The position numbers and the translations under genes are program-made. Below are positions 36,480 to 47,847 of a DNA stretch of 64,000 nt, piece by piece. The stretch is from positions 1,308,810 through 1,372,809 of the forward strand of contig NW_008709379.1 in NCBI RefSeq assembly GCF_000327385.1, read 5' to 3'. Position 1 is the stretch's first letter. Each line of letters opens with the position of its first letter. Origin of the DNA: Lottia gigantea. Taxonomy: Eukaryota > Mollusca > Gastropoda > Lottiidae. The notes beneath the pieces were generated by a model. That model had not been told where the DNA came from. It was given only the letters and a program-made list of their open reading frames with translations, and did not search any database.

Positions 36480-39400
36480 TCAATTATATTTATCTTTCTT
36501 GGTCTCTGAATCTTCTTCAACCTGTTCCGAATCATTTTGTTCATCCGTTTCATCAATCTGTTCATCTGTTAATTCATCCTCTCCGATTGGTTCATCAGTT
36601 TCATCCAGTTGCATTTCATCATCGAGATCTGTTTTTTCTACAATTTCGAACTCATCTTGCTCACTCTTGTCACTTCCTTCCTCGGCCGTCTGATCCTCGT
36701 TATTCGAGGATTTTGATGTTTTATCTTTTTTAGTCCTTGATTTCGTGTCGTCTTTTTTATCTTTTACAACAACATCGTGTTTATATAAAGGTTGAAATGA
36801 TTCTATAATTCCCACATCCTCTGTTAAATTGGGTAAAAACCAGAAATGATGTTTTCCGAATGTAACACACCAAATTATACAGAATAAAATAAGACGAACT
36901 GAAATGATAAATATTATATATTGATAAAATATCATTTTAACATGATAACTAAATTTACTGGAAACAATTGATTCTGAAATGCAATTACAGCTCATCTTAT
37001 GCTTTTAGAACTGAATGTCAAGTGTGGGTACCAATGTTAGAGAGAGTATGTGCCAAATTACCAGGAATTTTTTCCTAGTTCTATCCTTAAGCTACCCCCA
37101 AAAGTGACTTCACAATTGGTGTTAGTGTTAGGTGTCAGTGTTGGTGTCCAAAAACAACAACACCATGTCAGGTGTTGACACCAACTTTGAAGTCACCCAA
37201 TAGCAGTACACTGGTCATGTATCATCAGGTGTTTCTATAAGCAGACATTATCAGTGGACCACTATGCAATATCAGTCAACTGGAGGCAGATGTTAACTTA
37301 ATTTTGTGGTGTCAGTTGTTTCTATAAGCTATTGATGGACAATCATAGGAAAATAATCATCGATTAATCTTAATATCCCGAGAGTCATATTCGATAATTG
37401 AAACACACCACATGTAAACATGCCAAATGTACACAATTAAAGGATTTATAAATTAATTTCATATAATAATCGGAACATCATTCCAATAAGCAGACATCAG
37501 TGGACCACTGTCAGGTTAGTAATACTGGATCAGTGAAATCAAGCAAAGAGAAATTTTTTACTTACCAACAGCTAAACCAAGAATTAACCCAACAAAACCA
37601 GCAGCAGCTAAACTAATATAATACACACCCACTCTTACAAACTCTGGCCACAGTGGAAACATACAAAGAGCTATAGCCCCAAACACTGAAATAACAAAAT
37701 AATACATTATAACATACAGAGCTGTAGTCCCAAACACTGAAATAACAAAATAATACATTATAACATACAGGGCTATAGTCCCAAACACTGAAATAACAAA
37801 ATAATACATTATAACATACAGAGCTATAGTCCCAAACACTGAAATAACAAAATAATACATTATAACATACAGGGCTATAGTCCCAAACACTGAAATAACA
37901 AAATAATACAGTATAACATACAGAGCTAAAGTCCAAAACACTGAAATAACAAAATAATACATTATAACATACAGAGCTATAGCCTCAAACACTGAAATAA
38001 CAAAATAATACATTATAACATACAGGGCTATAGTCCCAAACACTGAAATAACAAAATAATACATTATAACATACAGGGCTATAGTCCCAAACACTGAAAA
38101 AACAAAGTACTATGGGTTTTGACAGGTTCTAATGAACTTTTTTCAAACCAAGCCCACTACACTTCGTTTTGTGGGCGTGGAATTGAGACTGGTTCTATTT
38201 ATATTTATTAAGGTAGAACAGAAATGAAGAAAGGTCGCAGGTGAAGTAAACAAAACACTATATGATTTTTGATTTTCTGTCACCTTTAATTGTTTGCCCA
38301 CAATCTTTCACACTGCTTTTATTTTGTTTACATTTGCGAACAAAGCATTTAGACCGATTTGATTGGCTCTCATTTCACTAGAAAGATTTCAGGGCCAATT
38401 TTGATTGGACAATATTTAGCTATGAATACGTAATTTCTTCTCTCCCTCGTACTACCAATGTCTCAAGGAATTATGACGAATGGGGGCGTGGTTTGGACAT
38501 GATGCACTGATAGGTAATTGGTTCTTCATGAACTACATGCTGCTTAATGTGTCAAGGGTCCGTTTTTCAAAAACTTGTGCGAATAAACTTGCATGTTAAA
38601 TTATTTTTGACTATATCAAAGCATTAATCTATAACGTTTACGTATGTACGTTAATCTACGATATTTTGAGAAACGGGGTCCAGAGCTCTTCCAAATTATC
38701 AGAACAAGGCATGGTGAAGACTTACCCATTAATAAACCAATGAGAAATGTTTTAAAAGGAACTGGATCATAAATCCACACATAAAACTGGTCGTCTGCAT
38801 CTACAAACTTCTGATCATCATGCATGTTTAATTTCACTTTCTTTTCTTTCTTCTTTTTCTCTTCATCCTTCAATTTAAAACATGACTGGAATTTTTACAA
38901 ATAAAAATGTGAAGTTAAGATAGGGCTTAAAGTATTAATGTACTTTAACTTTAATAAGAAAAATGAGAAAGTAACTAACTAATTACAAATGCAGTATATT
39001 TTCAATACAATATTCAATGTCTTCAGCAAAGCATTTGCACTCTCCTTGAGAACCTCCGACTGGGTTTCTCAACTCTTTTTCCCTTTCAAAGAATCTATAA
39101 GGCTTATCATAGTGTTTTGGGGTATATTTAATTCAAAGGAAACACTTTATTTCAACATTTTTTTCCCTTGAATAAAATTCAGACCTAAAGGTTTCATGAT
39201 TTTTCATGACCATCCCTCCATCCAGTGAGATCATTCCTCCACTAAAGAGAGACATCAATGACGCCAATTTCAGTCGTAGATCACCTTGCGGTCCAACAAT
39301 TCCTCCCTTGGGGAGGAGCATGGTTCTAGGTCATTCAAAAAAAAACAAAATCAGAATGTTTTTTTTTTTACCTTTTTCTCTTCCTTTTTTTCTTCTTTCT

Positions 39401-42400
39401 TGTCATCATCTTTTTTGTCTACTTCCTCTATCTTATCTTTCTCTGTATCAGTATCTTTCTTTCCTTTCTTTGATTTCTGGAAAAGAAGAATAGTTAATAC
39501 CAGATATTAGTATCAAACACAGTAGCTCAGTGCTAAATTCACGATAGGAGAGATCGGCCATGTTGTTATAGAGGTGGTTTGCACATCACATGATGCACCA
39601 CTTTAACAGTTGTAAAAGTGGTTTGTCCTACCAATTGTCTTACTCAAGTCATGCATGTGTTCTACCTTTAGCATATCACAGCTCAACTGATTTCTCAGAT
39701 TGGAAGCCAACTACTAAAATTGGGTTATCTACCTTAGATTCATCAACACTTTCTTCTTCAATGTCTTTCTTTTTCTTCTTAGACTTATCTCGATCTTTTT
39801 TTCTCTCTACTTTCTCTGCTCGATGGAACAACCCTTTTAATAATAAACTGAAATAAATATGAGATATGGTGTAAGATGGTGATGAGAACATAGTTTCATA
39901 AAAGCACTGGCAGAGGTCACAAAGGAAAGACCAAAGCTAAAACAAGGAGCAAAATTTAAGAACTAATCTTAAAGTTGAATCATTTCTGGTAAAACATTAG
40001 AAATATATACTGGTATTTGAATGGTAACTTCACATTATTTATATATCCCAATTGTCATACCCCTTAAAAGAGGTCCTGGCTGACTGGAGGATTAAATGTT
40101 CTATGCTATTTTAAAAGTGTTAAAAACGAAACAATCCATTAGAAAGAGTTTCTGTATGAGATTTTCATGCCCGTGAAGGTCGTTGAGTATCAGCTTAAAG
40201 GTACTTTAAATAATATATACATTTAATACTTACTTATGACAATAGCCTTCACATGACTTTCTGGTTGTAAACAGAGGATCTTTCTTTGCCTTACTAGCAG
40301 ACCATTTTGATTCTAACAAGGCATCAACAGCTTTGGATGCTGAAATTAAAAAATAGTACTGTAATGTTGCAGTTCTATAAAGAATAAGCTAAGATCAATG
40401 TAATCTTTACACAAATTGTCAACTTTGAACTTAAAGATAAAGGTTTATAAATATTTACAGATGTATGGCAGCACATCTTGCACATGGATTAAAATTCAAA
40501 TGAAATGAATGATGTTTTACATCCTACTTTTCTGCAAGATCTAATTTCAGTTATCAATTCTTATAACGAAGAAAAATGCCCCTACTTACCAATAAAACAT
40601 TTGACTGGCATACCAACCAGTTTTCCTTCCCGTACAGGTACATTAAAACGTAGAAATTTTGCCACAGCATATTCTTCTTTAGTAGGAACAACTGCCTGAA
40701 AAAAATACAGAAAGGATATTATTGTTAAAGATGGGTTTCCTTGGATTTACAAATTGGTTAGAATCTAAGTTGACGAGCCACAGTGCATAAAAACATCAGG
40801 ACAGGGAACTCAAATGAAATTTGGTCAGATTTGGTCAGTTAATTATACTATTAATCACATTGTATCTAGTTATTATAGACATTTTCAAAATTTAAATAAC
40901 ACAACTTAATGTAATTTTCATAGGTCTCTGACAATTTCAAATTGAGTAACATAGTAAATATATATTCAAAGAAAATATATTCTAATGACATTCAAAAACA
41001 AACTCTGTACAAGCCATAACTTATTAATTAATTATGATCCAGGATGTAATTAATTAGAAAAGTAGCTGAATGGTTTCAAAGGCATTGGGTCATCAAATAG
41101 AAAGAATAGATTCATAGATTTGGATGCTTCAAAGTTAGCTGGAGAACTTGAGGAACTTCACAAAATCAAATATTTTCAGACATACATACTTGGAAATTAA
41201 GAATTATTAATTACCAAAATTACTAAGAGCTAAAGACCTTATTCACATCTAGTTATTGAGACACTGAAAGCGAGGTTCAATTTTACTCCAGTGTCACACT
41301 GTTATCTGTGTTTGTTTGAGTTATGAACCTCGTTTTGGATTCAACTTACAGTCCGACTACTCCGACACTTGCATAAGGTCTATTGAATATCTAAAGAGTT
41401 TTGTTATTCTATATAACAGTTATAGGTATGTAGGCTTTAGCTTTGACAAAAGCCAGTTTCATTGTGGCAGATTTTCCTAAAGGAAAAGACAACCGCTTGT
41501 TGCTGAATATTAACAGTAAGCCTACAGTCAGGTGCACACAGAACAAAATCTAGTGGCAATCATCCCTTAAAACCATACCATATGTTGGATAGAGTTAAAT
41601 AGGCCACTTACACATCAATAAGCTTGTTAGTTACATCTGTTACAGACAAAATGTGCATTTCATAATTTGACACAGAATCTGTGTCAAAACAGCACAAAAT
41701 TTGAAAAACAAAAGAGGAAATTAGGATGCCAGTACATTATTTATCAAAGTTCTAAAATAAGCCTATTCAACTGTCTGAACAGTGAAGTGAACAGTATGAA
41801 ATCTGGCACAAGAGGATAAACCAATAGAAAATTTAGTTCAAGATTGAGTTGAGAAAACTGAAATAAAAATTCTATATTTCATCGGACTGCTTTCTACACT
41901 GTAAATGCCAGGAAACAAATGAAATGATGGAGTCTACAGGCCCACGGTTCTATACTTGACTGGGCTATCGGTACTCTTATAAATGGAGTTTTAAATTTTG
42001 CACCTTAATGAGATGAGGTGGAATTTTATGATCTCTAGTTAGTAGTTAGCTACCGGTAATGAATTATTATGGAGTTATGTATTATGCTGTTTGATTCTTA
42101 ACTTAAGGTTAGGTAATAAAATGTCAGAAACAAGGCATTGCAACAAGGCAAGACAAATATAATAAAAGTTTAACATTCTTTTTTAACCTTATCTGAGTAG
42201 ATTATGTTTTTAATTTCTTAGTAAATCAAAATTTATTAGATGTAGAACTAGATAAATAAATAAAAAAAGAAATAAATAATAAAAAGTTGATAATACGCCA
42301 TATTGAACATGTTTCACGGCTAATATCAATTTTACTACGATTAAAATTTGGGATCAATCTTTGGACAATCAATTGAGGTACGTTACATCTTGTTTCTTCA

Positions 42401-42468
42401 GAAAAGTATGGTTAAGTTAAATGTTTTACCTCTTCTTCTCCTTTTCGTTTACGTTTTCGATCCGCCAT
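36480..42468 (-). CDS. SEC62: SEC62 homologue, ER post-translational translocation component
   Basis: Eight coding exons on the - strand, all GT-AG and in frame: 42468-42430, 40695-40590, 40339-40234, 39847-39733, 39476-39372, 38885-38726, 37685-37566 and 36898-36480; 389 aa (human about 399). The order matches human SEC62: basic start MADRKRKRKGEEE, AVAKFLRFN, SKAVDALLESKW, LFTTRKS, GLFHRAEKV, a Lys-rich linker, DDQKFVDADDQFYVWIYDP, two membrane segments around LFPLWP-like MFPLWPEFVRVGVYY, then HHFWFLPNLTEDVG and a long acidic tail (FEIVEKTDLDDE). SEC62 sits in the ER membrane and works with SEC61/SEC63 in translocating short secretory precursors; the acidic tail is known to be involved in autophagy-receptor functions in mammals. 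Exon 7 has nine possible acceptors; 37685 gives a protein collinear with human. GH31 lies about 520 bp upstream, same strand. Confidence 0.94.
37685..38110 (-). repeat. 51-bp tandem array duplicating the SEC62 exon 7 splice acceptor
   Basis: Eight 51-bp units lie between 37685 and 38092, preceded on the transcript side by a pyrimidine tract. Each unit, read on the - strand, starts TGTTTGGGACTATAGC and ends tattttgttatttcag, so it carries the first bases of exon 7 plus a 3' splice site. Acceptors fall exactly 51 bp apart: exon starts at 37685, 37736, 37787, 37838, 37889, 37940, 37991, 38042 and 38093. Units are 17 codons, open in the exon 7 phase (VFGTIALYVIMYYFVIS). The outermost copy has the best tract (ttttttcag). 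Confidence 0.92.
38120..38510 (+). repeat. Interspersed repeat family E in SEC62 intron 6
   Basis: Shares blocks with 27455-27685 (ctgcttttattttgtttac, ccaattttgattgg, tagctatgaatacgtaattt, attatgacgaatg) and extends with gggggcgtggtttggacatg. A reverse fragment of that end is seen near 45880-45940 (gtccaaaccacacccccat). Confidence 0.7.
39893..39960 (+). repeat. Short repeat family D
   Basis: Contains aaaagcactggcagaggtcac, matching 8940-8990 (agaagcactggcaaaggtcac), 45345-45420 in reverse, and 52915-52960 (gaaagcactgacctaggtcac). Confidence 0.55.
40498..40536 (+). repeat. Family A fragment in SEC62 intron 2
   Basis: aaatgaaatgaatgatgttttacatcctacttttctgc is the family A start only. It lies between SEC62 exons 2 and 3, upstream of neither splice site. 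Confidence 0.6.
41234..41381. repeat. Short element with inverted ends in SEC62 intron 1
   Basis: agaccttat at 41234 and ataaggtct at 41373 form inverted ends of a ~148-bp unit. gcgaggttca (41270) and tgaacctcg (41323) form a second inverted pair inside it. It could be a small non-autonomous DNA element. Confidence 0.4.
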
Positions 42469-42471
42469 CTT
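42461..42471 (-). promoter_or_regulatory. YY1-like AAGATGGCGGA motif over the SEC62 start codon
   Basis: The - strand AAGATGGCGGA places the ATG (42468-42466) in a YY1-like core and a strong Kozak context, as at the THUMPD3 start. Confidence 0.5.
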
Positions 42472-42987
42472 ACGTGGCTTTCCTAGACTGGCCTCGTTTT
42501 AAAACTTGACCCACTTCCAGGGATTCCCCAATTTTATGACGTCATACTACAAAAATTAAAGCTATCATGTTGATACCAAAACAGAAGCAAATATCAAAAA
42601 AAATATCCAGGAATCACAATGACAATGAAACACAAATATTAAAGAATGTCGATTACATTATGCCACAAAGACAAAGATAAGAGATCGGAAAAATGGGTCT
42701 TTTGAATACTTTTAGATTTTTAGGCACGTCCAAAAGGCGAAGATTAAAACAAACACTATTTGTGATACTTTTCTCTGTTTCAAAAGGGGGAGACAAATAA
42801 TCTGTAAAAAATAATCAAAATAGCTTTAATTACAAAAGGTAATTTCACAATGACAGGAAAGCAAAAATCTCAGAAAGTTATTAAAGACCCATGGTATAAC
42901 TATGCCGACGGGCTACGTAGTTGTCAATCCAGAGTTCATCAGTATGCATGATAAAATAGGAAGTAGACCTAATATTTATGACTAGGC

Positions 42988-44958
42988 CTAATCAATTTTA
43001 GTAAATCGTGGCAAATCTTCTAATTTTACAGGATAGTCCAATGTTCGAGGTCCCGAGATAACTTGTCCGTTCAGTTCATCTTTCCACTGGCCAGAGGGGA
43101 GATAAATCTGTCTTGATGTCACGCCTTGGTCCATCACAGGAGCAACCAAAACATCGTCACCAAGCATGAATTGAGAATCAGTAGTCAGCGCTTCTTCATC
43201 ATTCGGAGCGATCCACCACATAGGTCGCATGATGGGATCACCCGTGACTGTGGAATTTCGAGCAAGTGCGACAAATTTATCGCCATAAGATTCGTGTAAA
43301 GCTATCATGTCTCTGGTAATTTTAGAAACAGTCTCGTTTTTGAAAAACCAAGGAGTGTAAGAAAACTGCATTATTGGCATCAATGCATTGGCTTGAACCC
43401 ATCGGATGTAGAGCTCAGAACTAGGCAGATTTCCATTATATCCGTTTCCACCAATATAATCCGGCATGACAAACGGGTAACCGAATATACTGAAGGTCAA
43501 GGCCGTTGTTAGAATCGTCTTGAAGCCCTCATCGTAACCCCAGGTCGAATATTTATCTATCTGTCTGACCATCACCGGCAGATCCTGAGTCTGGACACCA
43601 GTTCGAATCTCTATTCTGTTCTTTAGATCAATTTTAGAAACAGTCCTAGCGTAAGCTTCAGTATAACTATCGGGGTTTCCGGCGCCATTATGTAGTCTGT
43701 AGGGGGTTACTGGTAGATAAGTAGTCTCCCCTGCATCAAATTTGAAAGAATCGACGCCAATGGCTTGAAGTTTCTTTAACTCATCCAGATACCAATTGGC
43801 TGCAGCTGGGTTGGTAAAATCGACGACTCCCGAGTCTTTTCCATTCCACCAGTTGGTCAGAGCTGGTTTGGTGCCTAACCAATTCATTACAAGGTACCCT
43901 TTGGCTTTGGCTGTTTTAAATCCCTCAGAGTCATTATTCAAGAAAGGATGTACCCATAAAGTAACAGGTAAATTCCGGGAATGAATTTCGGCAATCATGA
44001 TAGAAGCGTTGGGAAAGGTTGAAGTTTTAAAAGTCAGGTCGCCATATTTGGGAGTCCAGTTGTCATCAATCTCCAGCTGTCCAATAGTAAAGTTGTTTTT
44101 CTCGATGGTATCCAAGAAATCAATGACTATGGATTGGTTGATGTCTGCCTTGTATTGAGCCCAAGTGGACCAGATTGGTTTTCGGAATAAATCAGGGTTG
44201 GGAATTCCCGTCGGTTTCTTGAACTGGCTTCGGGTGGCGTCGTGAATTGCCTTTATATCAGTTGAAGAGCAAACAGAATATGTGAGGGACACCTTTTTAA
44301 AGATCGGATAAGCGTATGGTTTTACGTTTTGACTCTTTAGGCAAATTTGGTTGTTTTTGTTGTCGTTGATGCTTGCGAATAACGGTTGATCTTCGTCCAT
44401 TGTAATAGCAGTCCCGTTAGAACTAAGAAAATATCTCTCTACAACGGACCCAAACATGTCTTGAATAGTATCGTGAGAGACATAGGCCTTCATTGGTACG
44501 TTAACTTTGTTAATTGGCCAATATTGTTTCCTCATTTCGGATCCACCGTACCAGTAGGCTGTGCCCATATCGATACAGTCTGGCTCCGAGGTTGTCTTTG
44601 AGACTGTGTAACAGGTACTCGGGGGATTTGGTCCACCTCTCGAATACATAATTATATTAAAGCTATCGCCATTCAATAAAGTAACCTCCAAACTATAATT
44701 GTTTTTATGTCTCTCTACTTTTGAAATTTGACTCACGAGCCCGATATTTATTTTCAACACTTCTTTATTCTGTTGGCTGATACGAAAGAGGGCGGAATGT
44801 TTAGAAGTCACCGAATCCTCATAGATATCCAAAAAGGATTGACCTATATTGTAAGTCCTGGGAAATATTTTGCTCATGATGAACCTAGAATCGATTTCAT
44901 GACTTTCCACTAATGCCAGTAATGGAATAAACAAGCTCAGTACCACCAATAGTTTCAT
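42988..44958 (-). CDS. Secreted MYORG-like glycoside hydrolase family 31 enzyme, intronless CDS
   Basis: One uninterrupted 656-codon frame. The start MKLLVVLSLFIPLLALVES is a signal peptide; an ATG 13 codons upstream is also in frame, but a tttcag|gagg acceptor lies between the two, suggesting a 5' UTR intron and favouring 44958. GH31 landmarks in order: YWYGGSEMRKQYWPIN (about 135-150), substrate-site IDDNW (297-301), PVTLWVHPF (331-339), nucleophile loop DSFKFDAGE with Asp408, and the RQIDKYSTWGYDEG region (465-478), where Asp468 or Asp476 should be the acid/base; then PFVMPDYIGGNG and SYTPWFF. The closest known relative by motif is MYORG/KIAA1161, an alpha-galactosidase-type GH31 in the ER/Golgi; unlike mammalian MYORG, a type II membrane protein, this one has a cleavable-looking signal. 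Several N-glycosylation sequons. A possible ATTAAA signal is near 42825. Exact substrate unknown. Confidence 0.9.
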   Translation of the reverse strand: MKLLVVLSLFIPLLALVESHEIDSRFIMSKIFPRTYNIGQSFLDIYEDSVTSKHSALFRISQQNKEVLKINIGLVSQISKVERHKNNYSLEVTLLNGDSFNIIMYSRGGPNPPSTCYTVSKTTSEPDCIDMGTAYWYGGSEMRKQYWPINKVNVPMKAYVSHDTIQDMFGSVVERYFLSSNGTAITMDEDQPLFASINDNKNNQICLKSQNVKPYAYPIFKKVSLTYSVCSSTDIKAIHDATRSQFKKPTGIPNPDLFRKPIWSTWAQYKADINQSIVIDFLDTIEKNNFTIGQLEIDDNWTPKYGDLTFKTSTFPNASIMIAEIHSRNLPVTLWVHPFLNNDSEGFKTAKAKGYLVMNWLGTKPALTNWWNGKDSGVVDFTNPAAANWYLDELKKLQAIGVDSFKFDAGETTYLPVTPYRLHNGAGNPDSYTEAYARTVSKIDLKNRIEIRTGVQTQDLPVMVRQIDKYSTWGYDEGFKTILTTALTFSIFGYPFVMPDYIGGNGYNGNLPSSELYIRWVQANALMPIMQFSYTPWFFKNETVSKITRDMIALHESYGDKFVALARNSTVTGDPIMRPMWWIAPNDEEALTTDSQFMLGDDVLVAPVMDQGVTSRQIYLPSGQWKDELNGQVISGPRTLDYPVKLEDLPRFTKID

Positions 44959-44971
44959 GGTCGACTCCTCC

Positions 44972-46680
44972 TGAAAGATAAAAGGGGAATAAATCAAGGA
45001 ACGAATAAAACATCCCGTATATGAAATCGGGAAAAGGATAGCAGGTATGGAAAATGGTGTAAAATATTTTAGATTAGGAATCCTAGAAATTATTTGAGCC
45101 CCATTTTCACAATGTCAGTAAGACGTAGTTCGTAATAGCTTGACATTGTGAAGATGTATGAGCATTGAGCCATAGAGTTAGACTTGGACATGGCAAATTG
45201 GACCCCATTTCATTAACTCTGAAATAATTACATTATGTGTTTTAATCAATTTTTTGGGATTGTTTGTAAGCGTTCTATCATTTCAGTCTTTTCAGAATTA
45301 TAGTTGTAATTTTTCTTTGCACGCAGCTTAGAACTGATAATTGAGGTAAAAGAAGTATGTTCTCTTCTTGTGACTTGGCCAGTGCTTCTATTGGAGAGCA
45401 TCTTTTATAACACCCAACACTGTATTGAAACTCAGTGATATGATCCTATAGTTAGATTCGATACAAAACCATTGGAATCAGAATGGGCACGTATACATTC
45501 ACACTGATTTCAAGAGAAAATAAAGCGGATTTGTGAAACGCGTATAAACGTATTTTGATCAGCAAATGAAAATTTAGTTATTTGTCAAAATAATATTACC
45601 AACTAATAGTCTATATTCGACTTACCTTTGTATCCTATTTTATAAATGTTGACCCTCCTTCTTATCTCTAAATTGCCACATGACAATTTTCACAAGAATT
45701 TAAAGAATTATCAAAATCATTGAAACGAAAATGCAAACAGGCTGACTACCAGTCCTGAACGCCATGGAAGCGGTCAGTAGAAAGCTGATTTACAGGGTCG
45801 TTTTTACTAATCCCTAATACTTTTATTTCATGGCAATAAACATGATAATTTTGAGCTTTCCCTTAGACTTCTCTATTCAGCATCGTGTCCAAACCACACC
45901 CCCATACTTCCTCGTTAATAAGACCTTGTCAAAACCCGTATTCGTGATAAGATGACTATGATTAGCATTGCTGGGTCGGTTGGCAACAGAATTCAAGATA
46001 TTAGTGCTGGATTACTGATAAGGCTACTAAGATCATTGTGGTCTGAGTTAAAAATTACTGTTCGGAATGAGTCTTTCGGACTATTTCGTTTACCCACCGC
46101 CAACACAAAATTAGCTAAGATTATCCCCCCCTGATGGTGATTTGATAGAAAGAAACGACCTAGGTGAAAATTAATGTTTTTAATTCAAAATTAAAAGTGA
46201 AATATGTCGTATGTGAGCCACCGTAGCATCAGGATGTTGTTCAATTGACAAACTTTTGCTTTATCCCTGGAAATGCTCTTGCAAAACTCGGACAAAAAGC
46301 TTCCAACACACAAACTCTACAATTCTACCGAGTTATATCCTCTTAGAATGGTGGGCTATTAACATATCTGAAGAAGGTGGACGCGCTTTAAGAACAGGAC
46401 TGTAAATGACGCAAAATATGTTTATCAGAAATGAAAGTACAATTTGAGATATTTTTAAATTTTTTTCCATAGATTGTTATATGACAAGAGAAAGGAGGCA
46501 TTATTGGTAGGATCTTTTAACATAGCTTCTTTGATCTGCCGCTGTTCCATTATACATAAATGATGGGCGGGGGATTTGAAATGAGCAGGTGATTTAGGGG
46601 TAATCTGTAACATTCTTCGTGGGGTAAGTTGTAACTGTGTTAAGGTATACCTAGACGTATAATTATATCGCAATACAGAT
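44972..46680. other. Upstream region of the GH31 gene
   Basis: Holds the putative 5' UTR acceptor (tttcag just before 44969 on the - strand), a reverse family D copy (45345-45420) and a reverse family E fragment (45880-45940). No TATA-type promoter or first exon could be placed. Nothing else is recognised. Confidence 0.45.
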
Positions 46681-46685
46681 GGAAA

Positions 46686-46882
46686 GTGGATACTAGCGCT
46701 TTGAGCATGTCCTTCAGTAATGTGGATACTAGCGCTTTGAGCATGTCCTTCAGTAATGTGGATACTAGCGCTTTGAGCATGTCCTTCAGTAATGTGGATA
46801 CTAGCGCTTTGAGCATGTCCTTCAGTAATGTGGATACTAGCGCTTTGAGCATGTCCTTCAGTAATGTGGATACTAGCGCTTT
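46686..46882. repeat. 36-bp minisatellite, identical units
   Basis: Five full identical copies and one partial copy of gtggatactagcgctttgag...ttcagtaat, starting at 46686, 46722, 46758, 46794, 46830 and 46866. The lack of divergence implies recent expansion. Both strands read open (12-residue repeats) because 36 is divisible by three; this is not evidence of a protein. Confidence 0.95.
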
Positions 46883-47124
46883 ATAAATGTCCATATTATT
46901 ATTATCAGTACAATACAATACAATTTAGACACTGGTCAAACGAAGAGTGAATCCATACAATCGCCACAATTCGGACGAATCTGACTTTGCAATTTTAAAA
47001 ATCATCTTATGGTTTTAATGTAATCCTTTCTTACAGGAAATGATGAAAGCTTTAATTGTTTGTTCTGAAATAAGATTACAAGTGGTTTATTGTTAAGTTA
47101 CATTTTACTCCGTGATCTGTTACA

Positions 47125-47642
47125 ATTTACCCCCAACACGGGGTATGGGTAATTAAATCAAGCACATCTTTTACGTCTTCTTTGTAATTTTTGGCTCTCG
47201 ACTCTTTAGTACAAATAGATACATACCGACCACCAATATCAAATCTTTCAGGAATTGTTGACTTCTCTCAATGTACTCCTGTATATCTTTATACTCTAAT
47301 TCATCCTTGCAAGTTTAAGGACATCTTTACCAAATGTGGATTTTAACAGTTCAATTGAATCGATATCTTCTTTGGTTAACCTTTAAAGACTCGGTACAAA
47401 TAAGAACAAGTTGGGACCAGGAGCTGCTAAAGCAACACATTTAACGATTTGGGTGATCGTATCATCATTGGCTACATTTGTGTCAAACAGCCCAGGAGTG
47501 TCGATGACAACTAACGTTGTTTTTCTTGTGTTTGTGACACTTTTTAGTTACAGAATTTGCTGAAGTTTGTGATGGAAAAGGGCGGTTTTTGCTATCTGTA
47601 TTGACGACAATATACTGTTACACAGACTGCTTTTACCAGTTC
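47125..47642 (-). pseudogene. AIG1/GIMAP-type GTPase pseudogene (partial)
   Basis: On the - strand, read in more than one frame, the order of an AIG1 GTPase domain is plain: TGKSSLCNSIL (P-loop, G1), ANSVTKKCH, LVVIDTPGLFDTN (G3 DTPG), NDDTITQIVKCVALAAPGPN, LTKEDIDSIELLKSTFGKDV, then FLKDLILVVGGRYVSICTKE and KEDVKDVLDLI. At least three frame changes or stops separate these blocks, and the G4/G5 region is poorly preserved. GIMAP/AIG1 GTPases are expanded in molluscs, where they are linked to immunity; this copy is a decayed, intronless fragment. The start of the domain and a promoter are missing. Confidence 0.8.
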
Positions 47643-47847
47643 ATTACAATACGATATTCTGAAATATATCAATAAATAAACTTGGTTATTGTCATTTATA
47701 TACAGCAGGTGGTTGATTGCGAAAATGGTTTGCGAGTCCGACTATAACCAGCAGAATGTATGAGCTAACAGAATCTTCACCGCAGAATTACTGCAGTTGA
47801 ATACGTAGGCTATGATTCACTTGGGCTCGAACTTGAAAGGGATTGTA

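Noticed and set aside
37558-38094. Stand-alone multi-pass membrane protein of 17-residue repeats
   Set aside because: The frame is SEC62 exon 7 plus the tandem acceptor array; the second open frame at 37613-37936 is a shadow of the same repeat.
46640-46918. 12-residue repeat proteins on both strands
   Set aside because: Perfect 36-bp minisatellite; both strands are open by arithmetic.
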